DNA from: Mermis nigrescens | Taxonomy: Eukaryota > Nematoda > Enoplea > Mermithida > Mermithidae | Length of the DNA stretch: 64,000 nucleotides | NCBI GenBank assembly: GCA_036768485.1 | Contig: JAVLUZ010000157.1 | Span: 13,876,011 to 13,940,010, forward strand | Direction of reading: 5' to 3' | Shown: one piece after another, positions 22,601 to 33,470 of the stretch | How the letters are laid out: every line of letters starts with the position of its first letter | Numbering within the stretch: the stretch's first letter is position 1 | Made by a program: the position numbers and the translations under genes | Notes under the pieces: model-generated | What the model saw: the letters and a program-made list of their open reading frames with translations, nothing else | Database searches by the model: none | Told to the model about the DNA's origin: nothing

Positions 22601-25600
22601 ATTATAAATTTATTCAATTAGAATAAAATTGATTTATTGAGTACCAAGTTATTTAACGAAATTCAGCGAAAATTCAGCTCGAATTTGAAAAAATAATCAA
22701 AGCAGCTTGAATTATAATAAAGCCGAATAAAATTTGCAGGATATCGAAATTCAGTACTAAATTTTAAAATCCGGCAGTAAAATTTGAATTTAAATTGAGT
22801 AAAAATTAAGATTCGTCGTCACAATGCAATTTCTGATTGCCCCATCGTCTGCAGATGATTTTTACGCAATTTTTTAATTTATTCGTAGCTTTTTCTATTT
22901 TTAGCTTTTAAATTTTATTTTAAAAATTTTTAAATATTTTTCTGGATAATTTCACCGATGATGATAAAGAGTCGAATATTAAGATTTAAAAGTTCCATTT
23001 TATGGGCAAAAAAAAACTTATTCAGGCATTTTTTTAGAGTTTTGGCCAAAAATAAATTCGGGCTTTACGAACACACCTGAACGTCGGGGGTATGCACCAT
23101 ACATGATCTGGGAAAGGGGGGTTGGGGGGGCGGTTTTCACCCCCGCAGAATCATTTTTCACCCCCGCAAACAATTTTTCACCCCCCCAGAATTGGCGATC
23201 TTTCAAAAGTTTCATAATTTTGTCTTAAAATTGGTAGAAAAAGTGTCTTTTTAAGGGTTTTTGGCTATCTATTTGCTCAAATTCGCCAAATTTTCGGCGC
23301 TTCGCGCCATATATTCATGTTTTAAGCGATATATTAGTCAATTTATTCGACTTTTTCCTAAATTTTTTTCATGATTTTATGCTCTAGAAGGATAGAGTAT
23401 CGTCAAAAACGCCAAAAAACGATGTTTTTCAACGCGTACCGGCCATTTTTGGGGCCAAAAAAGGCACTTTAGGTTTTCAACCCCCAGAATTCAATTTTTG
23501 AAAATTTTTTTCGTTTTTTCTCGCAATTTTTTGATGCCGGATAGTGCTTGATGAGGAACGTCGAAAAATGGTGTTTTTATCGCCATACCACCATTTTTAA
23601 GGCCATTTTTTGTCCTTCAAAAATCTTGCACCCCCCCAGAATTTTCTTGCTGCCCACGCATGTCTACGAACCTGAACGCAAGCCCGGCCTCCTCCTGATA
23701 GGCGCCGTAATCCTTGGTTATTTTGTGATTGGTATCGGCCAAAATCGGAATCTTCATTTCACCCAAACCGCCTTGTTTCCGGGGTTGTTGGATCCCGAAA
23801 ATCGCATATTCGCAAAATTAGATCAAAGATTTTTTGTAAAAAATGAAAAATTTTTCGGGAGAAAAATCAGACGTTTGATTAAATTTTTGATAATTTCAAT
23901 GTCAAATCCCGCGGTTTAAGTGATTCTTCTTAAAAAAGGAAAAGCCCAAATTTTCTGTTAATTAAAAAATAAAGGCTTGAAAGAAAGTTCAAGGTAATAA
24001 AAATTGCACAAATTATGTCAAGTAAAAAATTAATTTATAATAGTAATCAATAAGATATTTAAAATAAGATAGTAGGTATTCAAAACTTAAGGGAGATTAT
24101 AAATCTAATTCAAATTGTAAACCGAGTGCTCTTTAGCTTACATGGCGTGGGGTGGTTTATGCGGGGTATGTACCCCCAGAAATCAAAATACCCCCGGAAT
24201 TCAATTTTTGAAATTTTTTTTGTTTTTTTTCGCAATTTTTTGATGCCAATGGATAGTGCTCGATGAGAAACGTTGAAAAATGGTAAAGTATTTCCGTCAT
24301 TCCACCATTTTTAAGGCCATTTTTCGACCTTTGAAAAATCTTGCAGCCCCCCCCCCCAGAATTTTTGGTGCCGCCCACGTATGCACACAATGCGTAAACA
24401 AATATCTAACTCGCATCGGAAGGCGAGGCAGCCCACCCAAAATCAAAAAAATTGAAAATTTCTTAATGTGCGTGCTTAAATTAGTATTTAAGAATAAAGT
24501 AGCACAGTAAATAAAAAAAATAAAAAACAAAAAATTTAACGCTGCAAATAAATAGTTAAAATAAAATAAACAGTAGATATTAGTCAGATAAGCAACAGCT
24601 CGAAATTTTGGGAGGGGCAGTCGGCCATTTGGGGGATGGGGACCAAAAAATGGCTGTAAAAATCAGTGTTTTCGCCAAAATTGGGGGAGGTGGGAGCATA
24701 CGTGCGCAGCATGGGAATTTTGGGGTGCGGGGGAGGAAAATGTGAAATTTTAAAGTGCCTTTTTGAGGCCAAAAAATAATATGTACGCGTTAAACAGATC
24801 GTTCCTCAGGCGTTTCTGACGACGCTCCATCTTTCTACAGCATAAAAACAGAAAAAATCGAAAAAACAAATAAATTGAACAAAATATACTCATAACATAA
24901 GTATACGGCGCGAAGCGCCAGAAATTTGACGTTTTTGAGCAGATGGATATCTAAAAAAGCACCGGTTTTAACGGAATTTTCTAGCAAATTTTTGAAAATT
25001 TTCGAAAAATCGCAAACTCTGGGGGATGAAAGAATTCCTGGGGGCATAGGTGGGGAATACGTCCACTGTAGTCTACCCCGTGGCCACCCGGTACCCACAG
25101 AACCCTCGGGCCGGTGGCCACAGAAAATTAAGGTTTAAATTGGAATAGTAGTGAAAAGAAAGATAAGGAAAGATTGAGAGATAATGAATAGTCAAGCAGA
25201 ATCAATCAACCAGCCAACCAAGAGGCCAACCAATCAACCAACTAGCTGGCCAATCAACTAACCAACCAACTTACTAGCCAACCAATCAACTAACCAACCA
25301 ACCAACCAACCTACCAATCAACCAATCTACCAACCAACGTACCAACCAACCAACCAACCAACCAACCTACCAACTAACCAATCAACCAACCAACCAAACA
25401 AGCAACCTACCGACCAACCTCCTCACAACCAACCTACCAATCAACCAACCAATCAACCAACCAGCAAACCAGCCAACTAAATGGCCAACCAACCAACCAG
25501 CTAACCAACCAACTAAATGGCCAACCAATCAACCAACTAACCAACCTACCAATCAACCAACCAATCAATCAACCAGCCAGCCAACCAACCGAAGAACCAA

Positions 25601-28600
25601 CCAACTACAATGGCCAACCGACCAACTAAATGGTCAACCAACCAACCAAATGGCCAACCCATTAACCAACTAACCAACCAACCAACCAACCAACCAACCA
25701 ACCAGCCAACCAACCAACCAACCAACCAACCAACCACCCAACCAACCAACCAATCAACCAACCAATCAACCAACTAAATGGCCAACCAACCAACCAGCTA
25801 ACAAAGCAACTAAATAGCCAACCAATCAACCGAACTCAACCAACCAACCAACCTACCAATCAACCAACCAATCAATCAACCAACCAGCCAACCAACCAGC
25901 TAACCAACCAACTAAATGGCCAACCGACCAACTAAATGGTCAACCAACCAACCAACTAACCGGCCAACCCATTAACCAACTAACCAACCAACCAACCATC
26001 CAACCAACCACCCAACCAACCAATCAACCAACTAAATGGCCAACCAACCAACCAGCTAACGCTAACCAACCAACCAACCAACCAACCAACCAACCAACCA
26101 ACCAACCAACCAACCAACCAACCAACCAACCAACCAACTAACCAACCAACCAACTAACCAACCAACCAACTAACCAACCAACCAACTAACCAACCAACCA
26201 ACTAACCAACCAACCAACCTAACAACCTAACAACCAACCAAGCAACCTACCAACCTAAAACATGAAATTCTTTTCGCGCTTCGCGCCGGATTTATTGTTC
26301 ATCTATGTTTCATGTCTTATAGCCCGCTCAAAACCGCTCAAATTTGAGCTTGACTTTGCAGAATATGTCAATTTTTTCGGCGCTTCGCGCCGAATGATTT
26401 ATTATCTGTATAATCTTTCTCTGTAAAGCACAATGATTAAATACAAAGACAGGAGATACGAAATCACTCGTGAATTGCATTATAGCAATTGGTTGTGCAG
26501 ATAGCTTAAATGATCAATTTCCTGCATATCAATATTGAGTAAGGTTAAAAATTTTTGAAATTTTAGTTCAAAATTTGTCTTCACCATCGTTTAGAGCTAC
26601 CGAGATACGCTCAAAATTGCCCTTATTTTCACTTATCTCCTAATGGTTCTCGAGATATCTGACTTCAAATTTTCGGACCGCCCCCGAGAAAATTTTTTCC
26701 AGGATCCGCTAGTGAAAGAAAGTCATAATTTTAAATTGCTGGATAACAAGAGATACGCTAATTACTGTTTTCCTCTGGGCTTAGGACAAACAAGATCATG
26801 TGTTGTGTTCATTCAATGTTCATATTCTATGCACTGTTCGATCACGCTTTTAAGATTCGCTAAAAAATTTTGAAAGAATTTTGTCTGAAACATCGCTAAA
26901 ACAGGTTTTTAGCGTACTTTCGAGCCAGTAAACGCAAAATTTTCGGCGATTAGCACGCTTCACATTTACTGCTTCGCTCATGCATAGTTTTGTCTTCTAA
27001 ACCGCTCAAAATCGCTAAAATTCGAGTTAGCCATGGATAGCATGTCAATTTTTTCCGGCGCTAAGTGCCGGATCACGAAATTTTTTTCCAGCGCTTCGCG
27101 TCGGAGTTATTGCTTATCTAAATTTTCTGTCTTCGAGCCTGCACAAGACCGTTCAAATTTGATATAGACATGTAAAAGATGTCAAATTTCTTTTGGCGCT
27201 TTGCGCCGAATTGTTTCTGTATTGTTTGCCTTTGTAAAGGACAAGAATTAAATACAAGATAGAAGCTGAGAAATTATTCGTCTATTGAATGATGAGAGAT
27301 CACTCAATAAATTTGTTGTATAGGGATCAATATAAAATAAAGTTAGAATTATTTAAAAATTTTCTTCATCGTTATATTGAGCTTGCCGAGATACGCTCAA
27401 AACTGCCTTTATTTTCGTCTATCTCCTTTTGGTTCTCGAGATATCTGGATTCTAAATTTTCGGTTTCCTCTATATAAAATCATGGATATGGGCCTGCCCT
27501 TATGTCAACCTTCTCACAATCAACCTCTTCATTGACCAACCAACCAACCTCAGCAAAAGGGGTTCCGGTACCCACAGAACCAAGATCCATTCCCCAGGTA
27601 TGCCTGGGGGAGGTATAAACCGCTCACAACTACACCTGGGCGTGGAGGGGGGTTTGGGGAGTATGCACCCCCCAGAAACCAGAATACCCCCCCGAATTCA
27701 ATTTTTAGAAATTTTTTTCGTTTTTTTCGCAATTTTTTGATGCCAATGGATAGTGCTTGATGAGAAACGTCGAAAAATGGTGTTTTTATCGCCATACCAC
27801 CACTTTTAAGGCCATTTTTTGACCTTCAAAAAATCTTGCACCCCAGAATTTTCTTGCTGCCCACGTATGATCACAACCCCCAGATCATGTATGGGTGGGA
27901 GGACCATACATGTAACAGGCAGATGGGAATCCAAACCCGAAGCTGGTCGTCCACCAAACTCAAAAATCTTTGAACTCCCGATTTTCGGATGAATCTAACT
28001 TTTTTGGCCATTTGAAGTTGTTTTTCAGCCATTTTTGACAAAAAATGTAAGGTCATTTACACCCTTCCACATATGTATCTGTAAAGATTCAAAATTTTTG
28101 ATGGAGGTGTCCCGGCCATTTTTAGGGGTAAGCACATGCATTAGGGAGGACAAGGGGGATGGTATGGTGGAATAAGAAAAAACACCTAAAGGGCCTAAAA
28201 ATTCATCCTTTTCCAAAAATCGAGGAGGGGGGGATTTTCCAGCTTCGGGAGATGGGGGACGACCAACTTTGGGTGGGGGGTCCTCCATCCCCGTTACATG
28301 TTTGCTTACCTTCTAAAAAGTCTGGGGATGCCTTCGAGTTGTTATTGTTGCATGTATGGGAGAACGGCTGTAAATGAACATCATGGAAATTCTGGGGGGA
28401 GAAATTATAAAGTGCCTTTGTTGGGTCCTAAAATGGTAGGTACGCGTCAAAAACATCGGTTTTCAGCAATTTTGACGATGCTCCATTTTTCTAGGCCCAA
28501 AAAGCTTCTTTTCTACGAATTTTTACAAAATTTTTCGGGAACTTCCAAAAAATCGCCAATTCTGGGAGGAAGGGGAGGGGGTGAAAATATTTTTGCGGGG

Positions 28601-30361
28601 AATGAAAGTTTTTCTAGGGGTGAACCCATACATGGGCAATGGATTTCGGTTCGGAAGGTACCGGGTCTATTTTGTTGAAGTTGCTTGGTTGGTTGTTTGG
28701 CCGATCGGTTGGTTGTCTGGTTGGTAAGTTGGTTGGCCGGTTAGTTGGTTGGTTGGCTAGTTGTTTTGCTGGCTAGTTTGTTGTTTGGCTGGCCAGTTGT
28801 TTGGCTGGCTAGTTGGTTGGTTGTTTGGCCGGTTGGTTGGCTAGTTAATTGGTTGGTTGGCTAGTTGGTTGATTGGTTGGTTGATTGTTTGGCCAGTTGG
28901 TTAGTTGTTTGGTTGCAGGTGGTTGGTAGATTGTTTAATTAGCTATTTGGCTGGTTAGTTGGCCGGTTAAATGGTTGGGTTGTTTGGCCGGTTGGTTGGT
29001 TGGCTAGTTGGCTGGTTGGTTGGCCGGTTAGTTGATTGGTTGGTTGGTTGTATCATTTTCTCACTTTTTATTTCTGGGTCAAAAATTCTAACCCCCTCAA
29101 TCGAAAACTGTTTTTTTCTGGCGCCACCCAGATGGGGTTCTGAAGGTACCGAAGTGCTGTCTGACTGGCGCCACCCAGTGGCGCGAATGGCGCGGCATTG
29201 CCCATCTATGCCATACCTGGGCAATGGATTTTGGTTCTGAAGGTACCGGGGTCCCTTTTGTTGGGTTTGGTTGGTTGGTCGGTTAGTTGGTTGGTTGGCT
29301 AGTTGATTATTTTGTTGGCTAGTTTGTTGTTTGGTTGGCTAGTTGGTTGGTTGGTTGTGATCATTTTCTAACTTTTTTTATTTTTGGGTCAAAAAATTCT
29401 ACCCCCATCAAAAACTGTTCTTTCTGGCGCCACTCAGCTGGGGTTCTAAAAGTACCGAAGTGCCTTCCTGGCGCCACCCAGTGGCGCGGCATTGCCCACC
29501 TGTGGATGAACCCTCCATGATCATGTATGAAGACGACCAACCTTACATTGAATACAAATATATAAAAATAAAGCTATGCAAAAGGGTATCAAAGGCAGGT
29601 AATGAATAATTCGAATTAAAAATTCAAAACAAAATTAAATGTTTAAAAGTATCAAAAGTATTATTTATTAGAGGTATACAAATACAAAAAATAACAGTTA
29701 CCATGCAAAATGGCTGAAATGACTATCCGTTGAGCAAGCTACGAGTTCACAACCAATTTTGCGAAAGTCATCGCTACGGTCGCTAAATGCGATTATTTCC
29801 GTAGGGCAAACGAAAGTGCTAAAAATAACAAGAAAATTGAGACAATTAAAAAAGTCATTCTTCGAAAAAGATAATTTGTTTACATCGTCACTAGTATGGA
29901 TGCGAAAAAAACAAAAGTATTTATTACTGTAATGAAACTGCTATTTTTAACATAACAATTTATTTTATTTATTATTTATCTATTTTTTACATTTTATTTC
30001 TAACCAAACGTGAATGTGAAAGGGGAAGATCCCCACCCAAACTTGGTCTTCCCACCACCCCTCCCCAAAAGTCAAAAGATTTCTTGACCCCCCTCAACAC
30101 TATTTCCAGCAAAAACTTGCGTTTTTGGGCTTGTATTTTTGTTAGTTTTGGCCAAAAATTTGGGCATATTTACCCCTCCCCTCTTCCTCCTGAAAATGCC
30201 TCGAAATCCCCACCCGAAATTTCGAGCCGTTACATGCACGACCAAAATGTATGCTACTTTAACCGATATGTTTCTAAAATTTTCAAGTATTTATAAACTA
30301 GCCTAGCTTTAAACAAGTCAAAGGTCCGTCCTTGGCTTAAAAATGAAATCGTATAAAATAT

Positions 30362-30407
<46 letters not shown>

Positions 30408-31339
30408 ATAATATTGATAATATTAATAATAATAAAAATAATCTAATAATCCAATTATATTGATTTGATAATTTTAATAATCAGTTTATTGTGCGAAATA
30501 TTATGATATACAAATATTCCAAAGAGCACAATATACAAAGGAGGGCCAACGATTTCAGATAAAATTTTCTGACTTCAAAGAGGCAATGTCAATAAAGTTT
30601 CTATTAATAGCTCTTTCCAATCCTCAAAAACTCCTAGCCATCGTAGTAGGAATTTGTGCAGTGGCGGATCCAGGATCTTCGTAAAGGGGGCGGTACCTCT
30701 AAGGGGGGGGTGGGGGCGGAACCCTGATTTGGGCGGAAAAATTAGACGTTTTAACCCGAAAATCACTAAAAATCGCTAAAAATCCCTAATTTTGCACACT
30801 ATTTGGGGCCAATCGGCGGGGGGGGGAGAGGCGGCCGCCCCCTAAATCCGCCCCTGAATTTGTGAACTATAATATAAAATTTTAAATAAATTTTCAGCGT
30901 TTTTTCGAATTTAATAAAACCGAAAGATGAATTTTAAAGAAAAATCTATATTTTATTGCTGAATTGGACTTATCTTTTCCTACTTTAAATTGTGATGCGC
31001 CGAAAACTGAAGTTACGCATTCATCCTTACTTTACGAAAAATTTTAATCGTTTTTTGTTTCATGTTAAGGAATCAAAAATTATAAACATGTTCAGAAATT
31101 CCAAATATTTATTATTTTATTTTTCATTTCTTTATTTCAAATATTTATTTTCAAAGAGGTTATTTTCAAAATTTTCAAATATTTTAACAATTTTCTTACA
31201 AATCACGCGGGTAGAAGAAAAGGACCACGTATTTGCCCTTGTAATCGGACAATTTGACCGTTTTGAAATCGTTGTTAACAACGGCCATGGCTTCGAAATT
31301 AGGAGCCGGTTTTCCTATCTTCGCAACTCCACAAGACAT
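19666..31339 (-). CDS. Typical 2-Cys peroxiredoxin (thioredoxin peroxidase), 5 exons, 201 aa
   Basis: Exons (minus): 31339-31200, 29818-29702, 23794-23672, 21273-21143 and 19760-19666 (TGA). They sum to 606 nt with matching phases. The enzyme reduces H2O2 and organic peroxides using thioredoxin, in the cytosol (no signal peptide with the chosen ATG). Peroxidatic Cys51 lies in [14 protein letters not shown], resolving Cys172 in [15 protein letters not shown] (94-97) and the C-terminal Tyr-Phe (193-194) mark the overoxidation-sensitive eukaryotic type. The start was chosen because the family begins shortly before IGKPAP; the upstream frame is open but reads like a UTR. The acceptor of exon 3 reads TTTTCGG instead of TTTTCAG. 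Intron 2 is 5.9 kb and full of repeats. Length is normal for the family (about 195-200). Confidence 0.93.
20654..20980. mobile_element. GC-rich foldback element, copy 1
   Basis: GCCATGAAAGATGACGCGCC ... GGCGCGTCATCTTTCATGGC, with long inverted inner blocks (CATCATCCCGTTAATCTGGC and its complement) around a TAGCTATTAATAGC centre. It lies in intron 4 of the peroxiredoxin gene. An extra block (GCGTCGCGAGCGCCGCGTT) is present on the left arm only. Confidence 0.8.
21356..22003. mobile_element. GC-rich foldback element, copy 2, interrupted by a MITE
   Basis: Ends GCTCGCCATCAAAGTTGAC and GTCAACTTTCATGGCGAGC. Inner blocks GCGTCGCGAGCGCCGCGTTT and its complement lie either side of a family 1 MITE at 21,480-21,918. 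It starts 83 bp beyond exon 4 of the peroxiredoxin gene. Confidence 0.8.
21480..21918. mobile_element. Composite family 1 MITE (one copy inside another)
   Basis: Outer ends CATACCTGGGC and CCCACCTATG with flanks TGCATCAT / CGCATCAT (7 of 8). A second complete set of ends (CATACGTGGGCAGC ... CCCAGGTGTGG) lies inside. Confidence 0.75.
22012..22418. mobile_element. Family 1 MITE with exact 8-bp TSD
   Basis: Starts CATAGGTGGGCAGCACC and ends CACGCCCAAATATG; ACTGTAGC is duplicated exactly at 22,004-22,011 and 22,419-22,426. At 407 bp it also looks composite. Confidence 0.88.
23072..23662. mobile_element. Long family 1 MITE at a splice donor
   Basis: CACACCTGAACG...CCCACGCATG, flanked by TTTACGAA (23,064-23,071) and TCTACGAA (23,663-23,670). 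The right flank forms bases +2 to +9 of the peroxiredoxin intron 3 donor (minus strand GTTCGTAGA). The 591-bp core contains the GGCGCTTCGCGCC motif at 23,296. Confidence 0.8.
24141..24383. mobile_element. Family 1 MITE, left end eroded
   Basis: Ends CCGCCCACGTATG. It has the family core TTTTTTGATGCCAATGGATA and GACCTTTGAAAAATCTTGCA. Confidence 0.8.
24594..25055. mobile_element. Mosaic of family 2 and variant family 1 MITE pieces
   Basis: The left part has GCTCGAAATTTTGGGAGGGG (a family 2 end). The middle starts CATACGTGCGCAGCATGGG (family 1-like) and contains GTACGCGTTAAAC and GGCGCGAAGCGCC. The right part ends near GCATAGGTGGGGAATACG. Boundaries are approximate. Confidence 0.5.
25204..26262 (+). 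repeat. (AACC)n tetranucleotide array, about 1.06 kb
   Basis: Almost uninterrupted CCAA/CCAAT/CTAA variants, with a pure run around 26,050-26,140. Higher-order units such as CAACTAAATGGCCAACC recur every 40-300 bp. It lies inside peroxiredoxin intron 2. The Trp-Leu-Val-Gly minus-strand frame is a repeat translation. Confidence 0.95.
26263..27480. other. Repeat-derived intron with GGCGC hairpin motifs
   Basis: Two related halves each have CCGCTCAAA...TTTGAG, ACCGAGATACGCTCAAAA and a TATCTCC...GGTTCTCGAGATATCTG block, with GGCGCTTCGCGCC-like motifs at about 26,275, 26,379, 27,057, 27,090 and 27,195. No gene. Confidence 0.6.
27631..27869. mobile_element. Family 1 MITE
   Basis: TACACCTGGGC...CCCACGTATG, flanks CTCACAAC / ATCACAAC (7 of 8). 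Standard 239-bp core. Confidence 0.85.
27885..28310. mobile_element. Family 2 MITE, probably two overlapping copies
   Basis: CATGTATGG/CATACATGTAACAGG ends and the family 2 blocks AAGTTGTTTTTCAGCC, CGGCCATTTTTAGGGG and CCGTTACATG. It lies in peroxiredoxin intron 2. Confidence 0.55.
28676..29055 (-). repeat. (GGTT)n array, inverted relative to the main array
   Basis: TTGGTTGGTTGTTTGGCC-type units. It is flanked by the GGTTCGGAAGGTACCGGG and CTGGCGCCACCC blocks that accompany these arrays. Confidence 0.9.
29056..29254. repeat. Spacer unit with duplicated CTGGCGCCACCCAG blocks
   Basis: Contains GGGTCAAAAATTCTA, TTCTGGCGCCACCCAGATGGG, CATACCTGGGCAATGGATT and GAAGGTACCGGGGTCCC. A near copy follows at 29,365-29,510. 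Confidence 0.7.
29255..29362 (-). repeat. Short (GGTT)n array
   Basis: TTGGTTGGTTGG units between two copies of the CTGGCGCCACCC spacer. Confidence 0.85.
30003..30243. mobile_element. Family 2 MITE
   Basis: GAAGATCCCCACCCAAACTT ... AATTTCGAGCCGTTACATGC. The ends are partly eroded. Confidence 0.6.
30364..30407 (+). repeat. (AAT)n microsatellite
   Basis: About 14 uninterrupted AAT repeats followed by decayed AAT/ATA sequence. Confidence 0.95.
30659..30856. mobile_element. hAT-type MITE, family 3, with exact 8-bp TSD
   Basis: CAGTGGCGGATCCAGG ... CTAAATCCGCCCCTG, 198 bp, between exact AATTTGTG duplications (30,651-30,658 and 30,857-30,864). CAGTGGCGGAT is a classic hAT terminus. Confidence 0.93.
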
Positions 31340-31369
31340 TTTAGAATGTGTTTTTAAAAAATTAGACGA

Positions 31370-31386
31370 AATTATTGCCTGAAAAA
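31370..31386 (-). promoter_or_regulatory. Splice acceptor just 5' of the peroxiredoxin ATG
   Basis: The minus strand reads TTGTTTTTCAG then GCAATAATTTCG, with the first exonic base at 31,378, 39 nt before the ATG at 31,339. It is either the 3' end of a 5'-UTR intron or a spliced-leader trans-splice acceptor, common in nematodes. Confidence 0.45.
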
Positions 31387-31719
31387 CAAAAATGAACAAA
31401 AAAAAACAAACAGACGGCCCTAATTGTTTATCTTGAAGCCAATTGGCAACACAAACGAGTGTGCTTATCGAAAAATCGATATTCAAAAACGAATAGTCGG
31501 ATTCAATTTTGTTTACGAAATAAACAATCGTAATTTATTACACACACACACACACATAAACCTAGCAGCTATCAAATTCTGTTGGGTAGTTTTGATAAGG
31601 AATAAGTCGAAAAAACCGGAAAAAACATGCCAAAATTCAATTCCGGGGTCCGAAATCTACAGGGTTTTTGGAATCTGGAGGTCTATGTGGATGGACAGCA
31701 GCCAATTATGAGAGGACTC

Positions 31720-31925
31720 CTATAAATGGCGCAAAATCGAAGGTCAAAAAAATGGTCTTAAAAGTGGTCGTATGGCGAAAAAACATCATTTTTCGACGTT
31801 TCTCATCGAGCACTATCCAATGGCATCAAAAATCGCTAAGAAAGCAAAAAAATTTCAAAATTTGAATTCTGGGGGGTATTTCAACTTCTGGGGGGTTGCA
31901 TACCCCCCACGCCCATGTGCGGTCG
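31720..31925. mobile_element. Family 1 MITE, left end lost
   Basis: Core AAGGTCAAAAAAATGG, TCATCGAGCACTATCCAATG, right end CCACGCCCATGTGCGG. Upstream of the peroxiredoxin start. Confidence 0.7.
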
Positions 31926-31929
31926 TAAA

Positions 31930-33337
31930 GATACTGGAGGAGAGGTCAAGACAGACCCCCACGCCATGACTGGTATAATCTCCACGCCCACACGTGCCTG
32001 CACAATGTTCATCGTGATATACGACAAAAAATATTGATTTTTAAACAGCAAACCTTACCTTTTTATAACTGAAAAGATAATTTCATAAATTTCGAATGGA
32101 AAATAAACTCTCCCGGAGGTATGTGTAAAAATCTTATTATTAAACTAAAGACATAATATTTAAACGTTTGCCCAAATTTCTTTTGATCGTTTTTTGACTT
32201 TGCCCGTCTAATTATAAGTCTCAGCCTTAAAATCAGTCACTACTACTCAAATTAGAAAAAATGAAGGCAACAGAAAGGCAGAAAGACAAAACACTTAATT
32301 AATAAAGTGCTCTAATAAGATAACGATCGCACAATATTTAAAAACCGCAAGGCATACGGAAAACACAGGCGCATTCTAATTAATGTTTGGTGTACATCAA
32401 CTAGCTCTCATTTTTCGATTTTCTACCTATTACACACTTTAATCAATCAATACTTCTCGACATATATACCTACGTAGCATCTGACATAAGATGTAAAAAA
32501 TGCTTTGTTTTTAATTAGTATACCTACCTTAAATTACGGTGTGCATGCAACATAATGCAACACACGTCTTCCACAAAATTAAAACAAAAATAAAATCTGA
32601 AAAAGCGAAATAAAAAAAACAAAAGTCAAAAAACTGGAAAAACGGAAAACGAGCTTAGCAGAGTAATCAATAGTGCAATAAGTTTAATTCTAACCGAAAA
32701 AATTTACAGAAATGTGAAGCGAAGAGAAGCCCTTGCGAAATCGTCAAATCAAGTCGAAAAACCTTCCCCATACAAGAAAACTCGCTTTTTATCACGCTTA
32801 CCTATTTTATAACTGCTTATGCGCCAAACCTCACATATATTGTACCCACTTAGTTTGAAAATGTCACAAATGCAATCATCGGATGCAGAAAACCTAGGAA
32901 AACCGCGATCGGCGCTGCTTCAAGCGCTTACTGAACGCAAACACAGTTTTTTAACATCACGCTAACGAAAGTTGCCCTGTGCTAATGGAAGAAAGACAAA
33001 TTTGAGTAAAAATAATCTAATTTTAACGTATTTTTCAGCAAAGTATCATGATTGCTGTTTATTTAGGCTCTAGCGACGCGATTTAAACACTCCACAATTA
33101 ATCACCTAGCAATCTAAAGGATTATGCATTTACCTTCGCCTATTTGTTTAAAGATTTCTAGCGTAAGATAATTACTTTATAACTTTGAACTGTTTTCTGT
33201 TGTTTGAAGACTAAAATAGCTTTTTTATATTTATTTATCATTACATTCATAAGAGCAGTGGCGTCTGTTGTCAGATTAAATTAGGTCTCTGGCAATACAT
33301 TATCATTTGCGATGTTATAATAGCTAAAAACGTGTTA
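31930..33337. other. Intergenic, nothing recognised
   Basis: AT-rich unique-looking DNA upstream of the peroxiredoxin gene. No exon chain or repeat end was identified. Confidence 0.5.
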
Positions 33338-33359
33338 GCTTCCTGCAGTGATCGGACCG

Positions 33360-33470
33360 AGGGTACTTTTGGACCCTCGGCCTCGGCCGAGGCCGAGGCG
33401 CCTTGAAATCCTTGCCTCGGCCGAGGCCGAGGCCGAGGCCGAGGCCGAGGGTAATGCCGAGGGTCAAGCT
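33360..33470. repeat. (GGCCGA)n subterminal block, left
   Basis: Alternating CCTCGGCC and GAGGCCGAGG units, self-complementary, in otherwise AT-rich DNA. Confidence 0.9.

Noticed and set aside
25546..25773. Minus-strand ORF of Trp-Leu-Val-Gly repeats
   Set aside because: Translation of the (AACC)n array; no start context or family.
25204..26262. Telomeric repeat or CRISPR-like array
   Set aside because: The unit is AACC, not TTAGGC or TTAGG, and there are no regular spacers.
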